Position numbers and translations under genes: made by a program. DNA of 64,000 bases, from positions 5,491,001 through 5,555,000 of the forward strand of contig NZ_CP076457.1 of NCBI RefSeq assembly GCF_018866325.1. Reading direction: 5' to 3'. How positions within the stretch are numbered: the first letter of the stretch is position 1; every line of letters begins with the position of its first letter. Source of the DNA: Streptomyces sp. YPW6 (GTDB lineage: Bacteria > Actinomycetota > Actinomycetes > Streptomycetales > Streptomycetaceae). The notes under the pieces were generated by a model. The model saw only the letters and a program-made list of their open reading frames with translations. It was not told where the DNA came from and made no database searches. This document shows positions 1-11,559 of the stretch, piece after piece.

Positions 1-58
1 GGTCGTGGGGCCCAGCATCAGCATCGATCTGGACATCCAGATCGTTCCCCGGGGCTGA
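1..58 (+). CDS. C-terminal end of an unidentified protein (partial)
   Basis: The frame starting at base 2 is open and ends at TGA 56-58; only the last 18 residues are visible and they read ...SISIDLDIQIVPRG. The gene begins before the window. In Streptomyces a ComEC-like competence protein often lies upstream of holA, so this may be its end, but nothing in these few residues proves it. Confidence 0.35.
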   Translation, partial: VVGPSISIDLDIQIVPRG

Positions 59-78
59 ACGGGCCGAGTCGTTCACCG

Positions 79-150
79 GAGCCGAGCGTCCTGACTCCGT
101 CGGTCCGAGCCGAGCGTCCTGAGTCCGTCGGTCCGAGCCGAGCGCCCCGA
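79..150. repeat. 28-bp tandem repeat in an intergenic gap
   Basis: Two nearly identical 28-bp units (79-106 and 107-134, one C/G difference, starting GAGCCGAGCG) are followed by a third partial copy from 135. The rest of 151-285 is GC-rich with weaker echoes (GGTGACCCGA twice near 230-255) and no gene that I can support. Confidence 0.7.
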
Positions 151-285
151 GCTTGTGGGCGTGAGCCGGGCCGGTCGGCCTCAGCCCGTCTGCCTGAGCC
201 CGCCGGTCGGAGTCTGTCGGTCTGCGCCCGGTGACCCGAACCCGGTGACCCGAGGCGCCGGGCAGGCGGCGGGGGCGTCGGACCG

Positions 286-531
286 TTACGGCTTCTCCAG
301 CCAGCCTTCGTACTCGGCGGCGAACTCGTCCAGCGCGGACGGGTCCAGGCGGCCGGCCGCGTCCTCCACGACCACCAGCCACTGGGCGTCCTCGGCGTCG
401 TCCTCGCCGGCCAGCGCGTCCCGCACGAGCTGGGGCTCCTCGGTCACGCCGAAACGGTCCGCCAGACCCTCGGCCACCTCCTCGGCGGCGTCGCGGTCGG
501 GCAGCACCAGTACATGTCTCACATCGCTCAC
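286..531 (-). CDS. Small acidic conserved protein, possibly RraB-like
   Basis: An 81-residue protein starting at GTG 531 (MSDVRHVLVLPD...). It is acidic, with a predicted alternation of strand and helix and a segment AGEDDAEDAQWLVVVED. That segment resembles the acidic stretch of small actinobacterial proteins annotated as ribonuclease E inhibitor RraB-like, but the similarity is from memory and weak. It is divergent from holA with about 90 bp between the starts, so the two probably have separate promoters in 532-624. Function is not established. Confidence 0.55.
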   Translation of the reverse strand: MSDVRHVLVLPDRDAAEEVAEGLADRFGVTEEPQLVRDALAGEDDAEDAQWLVVVEDAAGRLDPSALDEFAAEYEGWLEKP

Positions 532-624
532 CCGGACATTCTCCGGTACAGGCCGCCGTGGCCCGCCCCCGGGAGGAGACCGGACCGCCCGGGCTGTCAG
601 TGGGGCGTGGGATGCTGGATGACG

Positions 625-1611
625 ATGGCCACCAGGAAGAACTCCACCGACGATCCGCTCGCCCCCGTCACCCTCGCCGTGGGCCAGGAGGACCTCCTCC
701 TAGACCGTGCGGTGCAGCAGGTGGTGGCGGCAGCGCGTGCTGCCGACGCCGACACGGACGTACGTGATCTGACGTCCGACCAGTTGCAGCCCGGCACGCT
801 CGCCGAGCTCACCAGCCCCTCGCTCTTCGCCGAGCGCAAGGTCGTGATCGTGCGCAGCGCGCAGGACCTCTCGGCCGACACGGTCAAGGACGTCAAGGCG
901 TATCTCGGTGCGCCGGTCGAGGAGATCACGCTCGTCCTGCTGCACGCGGGTGGGGCCAAGGGCAAGGGGCTGCTGGACGCGGCGCGCAAGGCCGGTGCGC
1001 GGGAGGTCGCCTGCCCGAAGACGACCAAGCCGGCCGAGCGGCTCTCGTTCGTCCGGTCGGAGTTCCGGACCCACGGGCGGTCCGCGACCCCGGAGGCGTG
1101 CCAGGCGCTGGTCGACTCCATCGGCAGCGATCTGCGGGAGCTGGCCAGTGCGGTGTCCCAGCTGATCGCGGACGTCGAGGGCACGATCGACGAGGCGGTC
1201 GTCGGGCGGTATTACACCGGGCGGGCCGAGGCGTCGTCGTTCACCGTCGCCGACCGGGCGGTCGAGGGGCGGGCGGCGGAGGCGCTGGAGGCGCTGCGCT
1301 GGTCGTTGTCGACCGGGGTCCCGCCCGTCCTGATCACCAGCGCGCTGGCGCAGGGGGTGCGGGCGATCGGGAAGCTGTCCTCTGCCCGGGGCGGCCGGCC
1401 GGCGGATCTGGCCCGGGAGCTGGGGATGCCGCCGTGGAAGATCGACCGGGTGCGGCAGCAGATGCGGGGGTGGACACCGGACGGGGTCGCGGTGGCCCTG
1501 CGGGCCGTGGCCGCCGCGGACGCGGGAGTGAAGGGCGGGGGTGACGACCCCGAGTACGCCCTGGAGAAGGCCGTCGTCGTCGTCGCTCGCGCCGCGCGAG
1601 CGGGGCGGTAG
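625..1611 (+). CDS. holA: DNA polymerase III delta subunit
   Basis: Delta subunit of the clamp loader, which opens the beta sliding clamp during replication. The 328-residue protein begins MATRKNSTDDPLAPVTL and contains AVGQEDLLLDRAV, the start of the AAA+-like N-terminal domain. It ends with the helical collar region (ALRAVAAADAGVKGG...PEYALEKAVV) usual in HolA. Length matches the family (about 320-340). ATG 625 is preferred over an in-frame ATG at 514, which would add unconserved residues overlapping the divergent gene; ATG 619 is an equal alternative. It lacks the P-loop, as expected for delta. Confidence 0.9.
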   Translation: MATRKNSTDDPLAPVTLAVGQEDLLLDRAVQQVVAAARAADADTDVRDLTSDQLQPGTLAELTSPSLFAERKVVIVRSAQDLSADTVKDVKAYLGAPVEEITLVLLHAGGAKGKGLLDAARKAGAREVACPKTTKPAERLSFVRSEFRTHGRSATPEACQALVDSIGSDLRELASAVSQLIADVEGTIDEAVVGRYYTGRAEASSFTVADRAVEGRAAEALEALRWSLSTGVPPVLITSALAQGVRAIGKLSSARGGRPADLARELGMPPWKIDRVRQQMRGWTPDGVAVALRAVAAADAGVKGGGDDPEYALEKAVVVVARAARAGR

Positions 1612-2060
1612 GGCTTTCCCGGGCGGGGTGGGCGGGGCTGCTGCGGCCTGCAGGGTCGCGCCGATCCCACCGACCGGTCCACCCTTCGTGGCCGTGGCCG
1701 TGGCCATGGCCGTGGCCGGGGCCGGTGGGATCGACGGGATCGGCGGCACCGCCTCCGCGTCGCGCTGGGGGAGGACGCGGGTGCTCGTGCGATCACCCGG
1801 GTCCGCCCGTCGAACGACGGACGGCCTGCGGGCGCCGCCGGACGGGTCGGCGGGCGTCGCCGGACGGGCTGGAAACGCGGAAGCCCCGGAGCGCTGACCT
1901 GGGGAGATCGGCGGCCGGGGCTTCCGGTTCGTGCTGGGGTGCGCCGCACCCGCGTGGCGAACGCAGGTTCGGTGTGCGGCGCGGGGGCCGGGCAGGGGCG
2001 GGAGAGAGGGCCCGCTGATCCGTTCCGGCTATGTCACATCAGTGAGCTTCGGGAGGAAGC
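1612..2060. other. 449-bp intergenic gap between holA and rpsT
   Basis: The genes on either side converge here. I see a short GTGGCC/GCCATG hexamer run near 1688-1720, an inverted repeat at 1878-1926 (listed separately) and otherwise GC-rich sequence with no supportable gene. Confidence 0.6.
1878..1926. terminator. Inverted repeat, probable bidirectional terminator
   Basis: A perfect 12-bp stem (CGGAAGCCCCGG at 1878-1889 with CCGGGGCTTCCG at 1915-1926) encloses a 25-nt loop. Its place between convergent holA and rpsT fits a terminator for either strand. There is no U tract, which is normal in Streptomyces. Confidence 0.6.
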
Positions 2061-2327
2061 TCAGGCCTGCAGGGAGGCAACCTTGGACGCCAGCGCCGAC
2101 TTCTTGTTGGCGGCGGCGTTCTTGTGGATGACACCCTTCGAGACGGCCTTGTCGAGCTGACGGGAAGCGTCGCGAGCGGCCGAGGTGGCCTTCTCGACGT
2201 CACCGGCGACGACGGCCTCGCGGGCCTTGCGGATCGCGGTCTTGAGCGACGACTTGACGGCCTTGTTGCGCAGGCGCGCCTTCTCGTTGGTCTTGTTCCG
2301 CTTGATCTGGGACTTGATGTTCGCCAC
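2061..2327 (-). CDS. rpsT: 30S ribosomal protein S20
   Basis: Binds 16S rRNA early in 30S assembly. The 88-residue protein starts at GTG 2327 with [20 protein letters not shown], the classical S20 opening, is rich in Lys/Arg/Ala and has the conserved C-terminal [12 protein letters not shown]. An AAAAGG element lies about 13 nt upstream of the GTG. It is divergent from lepA, an arrangement conserved in actinobacteria; both promoters must lie in 2328-2555. Confidence 0.96.
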   Translation of the reverse strand: MANIKSQIKRNKTNEKARLRNKAVKSSLKTAIRKAREAVVAGDVEKATSAARDASRQLDKAVSKGVIHKNAAANKKSALASKVASLQA

Positions 2328-2555
2328 GAAAGAGCCTTTTCAGGTTCGGTTGGATCTATCAGATGCGCTCGCCGGCCCACAGGGGTCACCGAGCACAGCT
2401 GTCCACGGTAGCAGTCACCCTCCGACCGGCCCAAACCGGTCGCTGCCCCGCAGGCGTGGGACGATGGAGCCTACGTATCGATCCGACCGACGATCCGACC
2501 GACCCGACAACGACCCGAGACACGGCGTTCGGCGTCTCAAGAATCAGGACCCTGC

Positions 2556-4430
2556 GTGCCCGCGACTCCTTCCAACGTGCCCGAGCCGAGCCGTACCGAC
2601 CCGGCGCTGATCCGCAATTTCTGCATCATCGCGCACATCGACCACGGCAAGTCGACCCTTGCCGACCGGATGCTCCAGCTGACCGGTGTGGTCGACCAGC
2701 GGCAGATGCGTGCTCAGTACCTCGACCGGATGGACATCGAGCGCGAGCGCGGCATCACCATCAAGTCCCAGGCGGTCCGGCTGCCCTGGGCGCCCACCGA
2801 GGGCGAGGACAAGGGGCTGACCCACGTCCTCAACATGATCGACACCCCGGGCCACGTGGACTTCACCTACGAGGTCTCCCGTTCGCTCGCCGCCTGCGAG
2901 GGCACGATCCTGCTGGTCGACGCCGCGCAGGGCATCGAGGCCCAGACGCTGGCCAACCTCTACCTCGCGATGGAGAACGACCTCACCATCGTCCCGGTGC
3001 TCAACAAGATCGACCTCCCGGCCGCCCAGCCGGAGAAGTTCTCCGAGGAGCTGGCCAACCTCATCGGCTGCCAGCCCGAGGACGTGCTCAAGGTCTCCGC
3101 CAAGACCGGCATCGGCGTGGACGCGCTGCTGGACCGGGTCGTGCGCGACGTCCCGGCCCCGGTCGGCGTCGCGGACGCGCCCGCCCGCGCGATGATCTTC
3201 GACTCGGTCTACGACTCGTACCGCGGTGTCGTCACCTACGTCCGTGTCGTCGACGGCCAGCTGAACAAGCGCGAGCGCATCAGGATGATGTCGACCGGCG
3301 CCACCCACGAGCTGCTGGAGATCGGGGTGTCCTCCCCGGAGATGACCCCGGCCGACGGCATCGGCGTGGGCGAGGTCGGCTACATCATCACCGGTGTGAA
3401 GGACGTCCGGCAGTCCAAGGTCGGTGACACGATCACCTCCCTGCACAACGGGGCAGAGGAGCCGCTGGGCGGTTACAAGGACCCGAAGCCGATGGTGTTC
3501 TCCGGGCTCTACCCGCTGGACGGCTCCGACTACCCGGACCTGCGCGAGGCGCTGGACAAGCTCCAGCTCAACGACGCCGCCCTGGTCTACGAGCCGGAGA
3601 CCTCCGCCGCGCTCGGCTTCGGTTTCCGTGTCGGCTTCCTCGGCCTGCTCCACCTGGACGTGGTCCGGGAGCGGCTGGAGCGCGAGTTCGGTCTCGACCT
3701 GATCGCCACCGCCCCGAACGTGGTCTACCGGGTCGAGATGGAGGACGGCACCGAGCACACCGTCACCAACCCGAGCGAGTTCCCCGAGGGCAAGATCGAC
3801 AAGGTGCACGAGCCGGTCGTGCGGGCGACGGTGCTGGCCCCGAGCGAGTTCATCGGCGCGATCATGGAGCTCTGCCAGGGGCGGCGCGGCACCCTGCTCG
3901 GCATGGACTACCTCTCCGAGGACCGGGTCGAGATCCGCTACACCCTGCCGCTCGCGGAGATCGTCTTCGACTTCTTCGACCAGCTGAAGTCCAAGACCCG
4001 CGGGTACGCCTCCCTCGACTACGAGCCCACCGGCGAGCAGACGGCCAACCTCGTCAAGGTCGACATCCTGCTGCACGGCGACAAGGTGGACGCGTTCTCC
4101 GCGGTCACGCACAAGGACAAGGCGTACGCGTACGGCGTCCGGCTCGTCGCCAAGCTGCAGAAGCTCATCCCCCGGCAGAACTTCGAGGTGCCGATCCAGG
4201 CGGCGATCGGCGCCCGGGTCATCGCCCGTGAGACCGTCCGCGCCATCCGCAAGGACGTCCTCGCCAAGTGCTACGGCGGTGACATCTCCCGTAAGCGGAA
4301 GCTGCTGGAGAAGCAGAAGGAAGGCAAGAAGCGGATGAAGATGGTCGGCAACGTGGAGGTTCCGCAGGACGCCTTCATCTCCGTCCTGTCGACCGACGAG
4401 TCCGCGGGGGACGGCAAGGGCAAGAAGTAG
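2556..4430 (+). CDS. lepA: Elongation factor 4 (ribosome back-translocase)
   Basis: Translational GTPase that remobilises stalled ribosomes. The 624-residue protein starts at GTG 2556. G motifs are clear: AHIDHGKST (P-loop, about residues 23-31), RGIT in switch I, DTPGH, and NKID. The EF-G-like domains follow, and the LepA-specific C-terminal domain ends with a basic tail region ([22 protein letters not shown]). Length is typical. A strong hairpin terminator follows at 4543-4584, so lepA appears monocistronic. Confidence 0.97.
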   Translation: MPATPSNVPEPSRTDPALIRNFCIIAHIDHGKSTLADRMLQLTGVVDQRQMRAQYLDRMDIERERGITIKSQAVRLPWAPTEGEDKGLTHVLNMIDTPGHVDFTYEVSRSLAACEGTILLVDAAQGIEAQTLANLYLAMENDLTIVPVLNKIDLPAAQPEKFSEELANLIGCQPEDVLKVSAKTGIGVDALLDRVVRDVPAPVGVADAPARAMIFDSVYDSYRGVVTYVRVVDGQLNKRERIRMMSTGATHELLEIGVSSPEMTPADGIGVGEVGYIITGVKDVRQSKVGDTITSLHNGAEEPLGGYKDPKPMVFSGLYPLDGSDYPDLREALDKLQLNDAALVYEPETSAALGFGFRVGFLGLLHLDVVRERLEREFGLDLIATAPNVVYRVEMEDGTEHTVTNPSEFPEGKIDKVHEPVVRATVLAPSEFIGAIMELCQGRRGTLLGMDYLSEDRVEIRYTLPLAEIVFDFFDQLKSKTRGYASLDYEPTGEQTANLVKVDILLHGDKVDAFSAVTHKDKAYAYGVRLVAKLQKLIPRQNFEVPIQAAIGARVIARETVRAIRKDVLAKCYGGDISRKRKLLEKQKEGKKRMKMVGNVEVPQDAFISVLSTDESAGDGKGKK

Positions 4431-4542
4431 CCCTCCCGGGCCCGGCCCCGGCGCCGGGAAGCAGTCCCCTCGGGGCCGCCGCCCGGCCGGAGCCCGCACG
4501 GCCTCGCCCGCCCCGCCCGGGACCGGGCCGGTGAACGGTGCC

Positions 4543-4584
4543 AAGGGCCCTCACGCCGCAGTACCGTGCGGCGTGAGGGCCCTT
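4543..4584 (+). terminator. Terminator after lepA
   Basis: A perfect 18-bp stem (4543-4560 with 4567-4584; core AGGGCCCTCACGCCGCA) closes a 6-nt loop GTACCG and is followed by TCG and a short T-rich stretch. It is one of the strongest hairpins in the window. Confidence 0.9.
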
Positions 4585-4768
4585 TCGTTATGAAAGCGGC
4601 GGCCCGTTGCCTCTTACGTGGGGCGCGCGTGCGCTCTACTCTGATCACGCATCGATGGTTACTCGCCAGTTAAACAAGCTGAACAAGCAGGTTGCGCAGC
4701 AGGACAGCAGCAGTAGTCGCAGGATCAAAGAAGCCGGTCGTAGCAATGCCGCAGGCCCGGAGGACGTC

Positions 4769-6658
<1,890 letters not shown>

Positions 6659-6699
6659 TGTACGCAGGCTCGCGCGAGGCTCAGCGGCTGCGCGCGTGA

Positions 6700-6729
6700 A
6701 CCCGTCCGGGGGCTCGGCCCCGGACGGGT
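6700..6729. terminator. Terminator after the acyl-CoA ligase gene
   Basis: Perfect 12-bp stem, ACCCGTCCGGGG (6700-6711) with CCCCGGACGGGT (6718-6729), and a 6-nt loop. Confidence 0.75.
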
Positions 6730-6839
6730 ACGGGCGGGGAGTGCGGACCCTCACGGGCGCGGACTCCCCGCCCGGTTGTCTTCCGTGCGCCGGGCCGTAC
6801 GTTTCCGTGCGCCGGAGCCCGGCCGGGGCCACGGGCCGC

Positions 6840-7030
6840 CCGGCGCCTCCCGCCCTCCGCCTCGGCCCTCGTCCTCCGCCTCGGCCCTCGTCCTCCGCCT
6901 CGTCCCTCGCCTTCCGCCTCATTCGGCGTTTTCCGCTTTCTGTCTCAGCAGCGGTCTTCCGCCCCGCCTCCCGCGTCTCAGCAGCGGCCTTCCGCCCCGC
7001 CTCCCGCCTCAGCCGCGGCCGCCCCACGGA
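6840..7030. repeat. Degenerate CT-rich tandem repeats
   Basis: Units based on CCTCCGCCTCGGCCCTCGT repeat three to four times (about 6853-6920). They are followed by two copies of a longer unit TCAGCAGCGG(T/C)CTTCCGCCCC (about 6940-7010). One strand is strongly pyrimidine-rich. Confidence 0.6.
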
Positions 7031-7048
7031 CGGCCCGCCGTCCACCGC

Positions 7049-8269
7049 TCACCGCTCGCCGCCCCCCTGCGCCTCAGCCGCGACGGGCCGCAGGACCCCG
7101 GCGAGCAGGACCACCAGCACTCCGGCGGCGGGGATCACCAGCAGGCCGGTGCGCAGGCCGGCCGCGTCGGCTACCTGGCCGACGACCGAGGGTGACAGCA
7201 GGAAGCCCAGCCGCATGAGCCAGGAGACGATCGTGAGACCCGAGCCGGGCTTGAGGCCGGGGAGTACGTCGGCCTCGTGCATCGCCGCGGGCACCAGGGT
7301 CGCCACCCCGAATCCGGCCAGGGCGAAGCCCAGGACCGTACCGGGCAGCGTCGGCACCGCCAGGGCGAGACCCATCCCGGCCGCGGTGATCAGACCGCCG
7401 GACCGGGCCACGGCGCGCTGCCCGAAGCGGTCGACGAGGCGGTCCCCGATGACGCGCCCGATGAACTGGGCGCCCACCAGAGCGATGAAGCCCCAGGCGG
7501 CGAGTGCCGCGGAGGCGTGCAGGGCGTCGCTCAGATAGAGAGCGGCCCAGGAGTTTCCCGCGTCCTCCACGAGTGTCCCGGCTGTGGCGATCAGGACGAG
7601 GGCCGCCAGCACGAACCGGACCCGCGAGGTGCCGCGCGCCCCCTTCGCACCGAGCGCTTCCCGGCCGGTCTCCTCCGGTCCGTTGTCCGGCCCCGGGAGG
7701 CAGAAGCGCAGAGCGGCCACGGCGGCGGCCACGAGGACGGCGGCCGAGCCCGCGAGGTGAACGCCCAGCGACAGGCCCAGCGACATCGCCCCCGCCGCCA
7801 TCAGGCCGCCGGTGACGGCGCCGATGGACCAGATCGCGTGGAAGGAATTGAGGATGGACCGTCCGTAGAGCCGCTGCACCCGCAGACCGTGCGCGTTCTG
7901 CGCCACGTCCGTGAGGGCGTCCATGGCCCCGGCCAGGAACAGGGAGACGGCGAACAGGGCGACCGACGGGGCCAGGCCGGCGGCCAGGATCCCCGCACCA
8001 GTCAGCAGGGTCCCGAGGACCGCGACCCGCGCCGAGCCCATGCGGCGGACCAGTACCCCCGCCGCGAGGCCGGCCGTGATGGCCCCCGCCGGGAACGCGG
8101 CGACGGCGAGGCCGTAGGCGCCGTTGCCGATCGCCAGGTCCTCCTTGATCTGCGGATACCTCGGCAGCAGGTTGGCGAACAGGGCCCCGTTCGTGAAGAA
8201 CAGGACGGCCACGGCGGCCCGCGCGTTGCGGGCTGCGGGGAGGGGCCGTGTCTCGATGTCGACGGTCAT
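7049..8269 (-). CDS. Major facilitator superfamily transporter
   Basis: A 406-residue integral membrane protein with about 12 hydrophobic segments (for example AAVAVLFFTNGALFANLLP and VALFAVSLFLAGAMDALTDV). It carries the MFS loop signature GDRLVDRFGQR between helices. It resembles YbjJ/fucose-permease-type MFS proteins; the substrate is unknown. ATG 8269 (MTVDIETRPLP) is preferred to an in-frame ATG at 8323. Upstream at about 8293-8304 is the inverted repeat GTACG-AA-CGTAC, a possible operator. It stands alone between convergent and divergent neighbours. Confidence 0.82.
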   Translation of the reverse strand: MTVDIETRPLPAARNARAAVAVLFFTNGALFANLLPRYPQIKEDLAIGNGAYGLAVAAFPAGAITAGLAAGVLVRRMGSARVAVLGTLLTGAGILAAGLAPSVALFAVSLFLAGAMDALTDVAQNAHGLRVQRLYGRSILNSFHAIWSIGAVTGGLMAAGAMSLGLSLGVHLAGSAAVLVAAAVAALRFCLPGPDNGPEETGREALGAKGARGTSRVRFVLAALVLIATAGTLVEDAGNSWAALYLSDALHASAALAAWGFIALVGAQFIGRVIGDRLVDRFGQRAVARSGGLITAAGMGLALAVPTLPGTVLGFALAGFGVATLVPAAMHEADVLPGLKPGSGLTIVSWLMRLGFLLSPSVVGQVADAAGLRTGLLVIPAAGVLVVLLAGVLRPVAAEAQGGGER

Positions 8270-8600
8270 GCGGACGACCCTAGCTCCAGAGCGTACGAAC
8301 GTACACTCGTCGCGACGCTGCATTCCGACCGCGTGTCAGCTGCTTCTCTCCGGGGGTGGCGGCTGTTTCTCTCCGAGAGCGAGCGGGGGACCGGTGCCCG
8401 CCGTATGCGCGTCCGGTTAGGCTGACCTTGCCTGGTGTGGTACCCGGCGGACGGAACGGGCAGAGGCGGGGCGCAGGTGAGAGACGGTGACCGGGCTCGT
8501 GCCCGCCGTGCGCCCGGCGGGGCGGGAGCGCTCATGCGGGTGGGACCGGCGCGGGCGACGCGATCCGCGGCTCGGGAGCCGGTGTCCGGGGTGAGGTGTC
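8270..8600. other. 331-bp divergent promoter region
   Basis: This separates the minus-strand MFS gene and the plus-strand VTT-like gene, so it must hold both promoters. The only structure I can point to is GTACG-AA-CGTAC at about 8293-8304. Confidence 0.5.
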
Positions 8601-9086
8601 GTGGATAAGATCGCGCTCGCGGCCGGGGCCCTGTACGTCATCGTCCTGCTGCGCGCCGGAGGGACGTTCGCCGTCGGGTGGCTCGCCGGAGCCGGTGCCC
8701 GGCGCGGCAGGTTCGCCGCGCGGACCTCCTCGGCGAAGTTCCGGCGTGCCGAGCGGGCGATCCAGCGGTGGGGCGCGCCGGTGGTGGCCGTCTCCTTCCT
8801 GACGGTCGGGTTCCAGACCGCCGCCAACTTCCTCGCGGGCAGCATGCGCATGCCCCTGTCGCGCTACCTCCCGGCCCTGTTCGCGGGCGGAGCCGCCTGG
8901 GCGCTGATCTACGCGACCGCCGGATTCGGTTTCCTCAAGGCGCTGGGGCGTCTCTTCGCCGAGCGGACGGCCTACGGAGTGTCCGCCGTGGCCGTCCTCC
9001 TGCTCGTGGTCGGCGTGGTGGTGTACCGCAGGCGACGCGCGGTGGCCGTCCCGTCCCCCGGCGACGCCGCCTCCGGCGAGTCGTAA
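8601..9086 (+). CDS. Small membrane protein of the DedA/VTT type
   Basis: 161 residues starting at GTG 8601, with four hydrophobic segments. The central part (VGFQTAANFLAGSMRMP followed by AGGAAWALIYATAGF) resembles the re-entrant core of DedA/SNARE-associated (VTT) proteins, which act in lipid and undecaprenyl-phosphate transport across the membrane. It is shorter than classical DedA (about 200 aa), so either a truncated variant or a distinct small family. The C-terminal helix ends in YRRRRA, suggesting a cytoplasmic C-terminus. Confidence 0.6.
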   Translation: MDKIALAAGALYVIVLLRAGGTFAVGWLAGAGARRGRFAARTSSAKFRRAERAIQRWGAPVVAVSFLTVGFQTAANFLAGSMRMPLSRYLPALFAGGAAWALIYATAGFGFLKALGRLFAERTAYGVSAVAVLLLVVGVVVYRRRRAVAVPSPGDAASGES

Positions 9087-9201
9087 ATCCGTCCCGCGCG
9101 TTCGAATCTGCTCGATTTTCTGCTCACTTCCGTAACTCGGTGCTTATGAATGCGGCCGGTCTGTCACTCTGTCGGTGTCGTCCGACCGTAGGAGCCGCCC
9201 C

Positions 9202-11490
9202 GTGGCGCCCATCCCCTTGCAGCGGGACCCCGTGCAGCGTTCCCGCGCCCTCCGTGCCGGGGGCGCGCACGGCCCACGCCTGGCCAGCCGCACCAGCCTG
9301 CCCGGGATACCGCTCGCCCCGTCCGCCGCCCGGCGGTTCGTGCGGGCCGCGCTCGCGGAGTGGACCGGGCTCGGGGTGCCCGCCGCCGTGGGCTTCAGCG
9401 ACCGGTTGGCCGACGATGCCGTGACCGTCACCAATGAGCTGGTCACCAATGCCGTCGTGCACGCCGGCACCACCGTCGACCTGGTCCTCAGGCTGGAGGA
9501 GGAGGGCGGCGACGAACCGGCCGCCGCCCTCCTCCTGGAGGTCACCGACCACCACCCGGCCCGCCCGGTCGGCGGCGACGAGCCGGAGTCCGGGCCGGAA
9601 CCGGACGCGGCGGCCGCGGGGGAGCTCCCGGACCCCGCCGAGTACGGCCGGGGGCTTCACCTCGTCGCGACCCTCGCCGACTCCTGGGGCATCACCTACC
9701 GCACCGGCCTCAAGACCGTCTGGGCCCGCCTCCCCGTCGACGACTGGAGCGCCCCGCCCGCCCCGCCCGATGGGGAGGCGCTGCGGCGCGGCCTGCGTGC
9801 CGCCGAGATCCTCGCCCCCGCACCCCGGCGCACCGAGCGCGACGACGCGGTCTGGGACAGCCGGGGCGCCCCCGCCTTTCTCGCCGAGGCCTCCGACCTC
9901 CTCGCCGGGCAGCTCGACGAGGACCTGGTGGCCGCCATAGCGGGCCAGCTGCTGGTGCCCCGGCTCGCGGACTGGTGCGCGATCTGGCTGGAGACCGAGG
10001 GCGGGGGACCGGCCGCCGAACCCCGGCTCGCCCGGGTCTGGCACAGCGACGAGACCGGCGTCGAGCCCCTGCGCGACGCCCTGGAGCGGGCCCCGCTCAC
10101 CCTTCCCGCCGGGGCGGGCTCCGGCCCCGTCGCCGTGCCCTGGCCCGTGCACCCCGCTGACCGGCCGGACGGGTCTGCCGGCCCCGCCGAACAGCCCGGT
10201 CGGCCCGCGAGCCCCGCCGAACAGCCCGGTATGCCCGCGAGCCCCGCCGAACAGCCCGGTCGGCCCGCGAGCCCCGCTGACCGGCCGGACGGGTCTGCAG
10301 GCCCCGCCGAACAGCCCGGTCGGCCCGCGAGCGCAGCTGTTCGGTCCGGTGTGCCCGCGAGCCCCGCCGAACAGCCCGGTCGGCCCGCGAGCCCCGCTGA
10401 TCAGCCCGGCCGGCACGGGGAGCCCGACCAGCACGGAGAGCCCGATCAGCAGAGGGAGGCCGACCAGCACGAGGGGCCCGACCAGTACGAGCGGACCGGG
10501 GAGGCCGTGCCCCCGTATTCCGGGGGCCGGGACGGGGCCGCGCTCGCCTTCCGCATCACCGCCGGGGGCCGGATGCTCGGCACCGTTCTCGTCGGGCGCG
10601 AGGGCGTCGCCCAGGTGCCCGAGGCCGTCTCCTCGCTGATCGAGGACTTCGTCCGCCGCCTCGGCCTCGCCGTCGGCGCCGCCCGCGCCTACACCCGGCA
10701 GGCCACCATCAGCCGGATCCTCCAGCGCGGCCTGCTCCCCAGCAAGGTCGCGGACATCCCCGGCGTCACCAGCGCCCTCGTCTACGAACCGAGCGGCGAC
10801 GGTGTGGTCGGCGGCGACTTCTACGACATCTTCCCGTGCCCCGGTGACCGCTGGTGCTTCGTCCTCGGCGACGTCCAGGGCTCGGGCCCCGAGGCCGCCG
10901 TCGTCACCGGACTCGCCCGCCCCTGGCTCCGGCTGCTCTCCCGGGAGGGCTTCGGCGCCGGGGAGGTCCTGGACCGGTTGAACCGCCTGCTCCTCGACGA
11001 CGCCATGGAGGCCGCCGAGGCTGCCGCCCTGATGGTCGCCGCCGCCGGGGGCCAGCAGCTCCACGACGGCACCCAGTCGCGGTTCCTCTCCCTGTTGTAC
11101 GGGGAGGTCGTGCCGCTCCCCGACGGCGGGGTCCGCTGCACGGTGGCCAGCGCCGGGCACCCGCTGCCGCTGCTCCTGCGCCCCGACGGCTCCGTACACC
11201 CGGCCGCCGAGCCCCAGGTGCTGCTCGGGGTCGTCGAGGACGTGGCGTACGAGAGCCAGGTCTTCGACCTCGCGCCCGGGGACACGCTGCTCTGCGTCAC
11301 CGACGGGGTGACCGAGCGGCGGTCGGGCCCGCTGATGTTCGACGACGGGGACGGGCTGGCCCGGGTGCTGGCCGGATGCGCCGGGCTGCCCGCCGAGGCC
11401 ACCGCCGAGAAGATCCGGCGCGCGGTCCACGAGTTCGCCGAGCAGCCCCCGGACGACGACGTGGCCCTGCTGGTCCTGCACGCGGACTGA
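9202..11490 (+). CDS. SpoIIE-type serine phosphatase with GHKL kinase domain
   Basis: A 762-residue signalling protein combining an N-terminal anti-sigma-type GHKL ATPase (DRLADDAVTVTNELVTNAVVHAG, residues about 70-92; GRGLHL later), a GAF-like sensor segment and a C-terminal PP2C/SpoIIE phosphatase. The phosphatase signature is GDGVVGGDFYDIFP and GDVQGSGPEAA, with DDDVALL at the end. Such proteins control anti-anti-sigma phosphorylation (RsbU/RsbW logic). GTG 9202 is chosen for the TAGGAG at 9189-9194. Residues about 315-430 are a Pro/Ala/Glu-rich linker encoded by DNA repeats, unusual for the family. Confidence 0.88.
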   Translation: MAPIPLQRDPVQRSRALRAGGAHGPRLASRTSLPGIPLAPSAARRFVRAALAEWTGLGVPAAVGFSDRLADDAVTVTNELVTNAVVHAGTTVDLVLRLEEEGGDEPAAALLLEVTDHHPARPVGGDEPESGPEPDAAAAGELPDPAEYGRGLHLVATLADSWGITYRTGLKTVWARLPVDDWSAPPAPPDGEALRRGLRAAEILAPAPRRTERDDAVWDSRGAPAFLAEASDLLAGQLDEDLVAAIAGQLLVPRLADWCAIWLETEGGGPAAEPRLARVWHSDETGVEPLRDALERAPLTLPAGAGSGPVAVPWPVHPADRPDGSAGPAEQPGRPASPAEQPGMPASPAEQPGRPASPADRPDGSAGPAEQPGRPASAAVRSGVPASPAEQPGRPASPADQPGRHGEPDQHGEPDQQREADQHEGPDQYERTGEAVPPYSGGRDGAALAFRITAGGRMLGTVLVGREGVAQVPEAVSSLIEDFVRRLGLAVGAARAYTRQATISRILQRGLLPSKVADIPGVTSALVYEPSGDGVVGGDFYDIFPCPGDRWCFVLGDVQGSGPEAAVVTGLARPWLRLLSREGFGAGEVLDRLNRLLLDDAMEAAEAAALMVAAAGGQQLHDGTQSRFLSLLYGEVVPLPDGGVRCTVASAGHPLPLLLRPDGSVHPAAEPQVLLGVVEDVAYESQVFDLAPGDTLLCVTDGVTERRSGPLMFDDGDGLARVLAGCAGLPAEATAEKIRRAVHEFAEQPPDDDVALLVLHAD
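10155..10410 (+). repeat. 30-bp in-frame repeats in the phosphatase gene
   Basis: A 30-bp unit (GCCCCGCCGAACAGCCCGGT plus CGGCCCGCGA) occurs about seven times, encoding PASPAEQPGR decapeptides. A longer unit that includes ADRPDGSAG recurs at about 10155 and 10276. The unit length is a multiple of three, so copy-number change keeps the frame. Confidence 0.85.
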
Positions 11491-11559
11491 ACGCCCGGAC
11501 CGGGCCCGGACCGGCCTTCCGCCCCGCCCGCCCGGTCCGGGAGGCCATCAGCCCGATGC

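Larger units (their letters stand above)
6659..7048. other. 390-bp intergenic gap with terminator and repeats
   Basis: The gap between the convergent ligase and MFS genes holds the duplicated gene end, a hairpin (6700-6729) and a long CT-rich degenerate repeat (6840-7030). No gene is supported. Confidence 0.6.

Noticed and set aside
2544-4544. A 666-codon open frame on the minus strand across lepA
   Set aside because: It mirrors the LepA codons; very GC-rich third positions keep antisense frames open, and its product is an Asp/Val/Leu-rich composition with no known motif.
9124-11481. A 785-codon minus-strand frame across the SpoIIE phosphatase gene
   Set aside because: It is the antisense of the phosphatase coding frame, including the repeat linker; the plus-strand product has all the family motifs.
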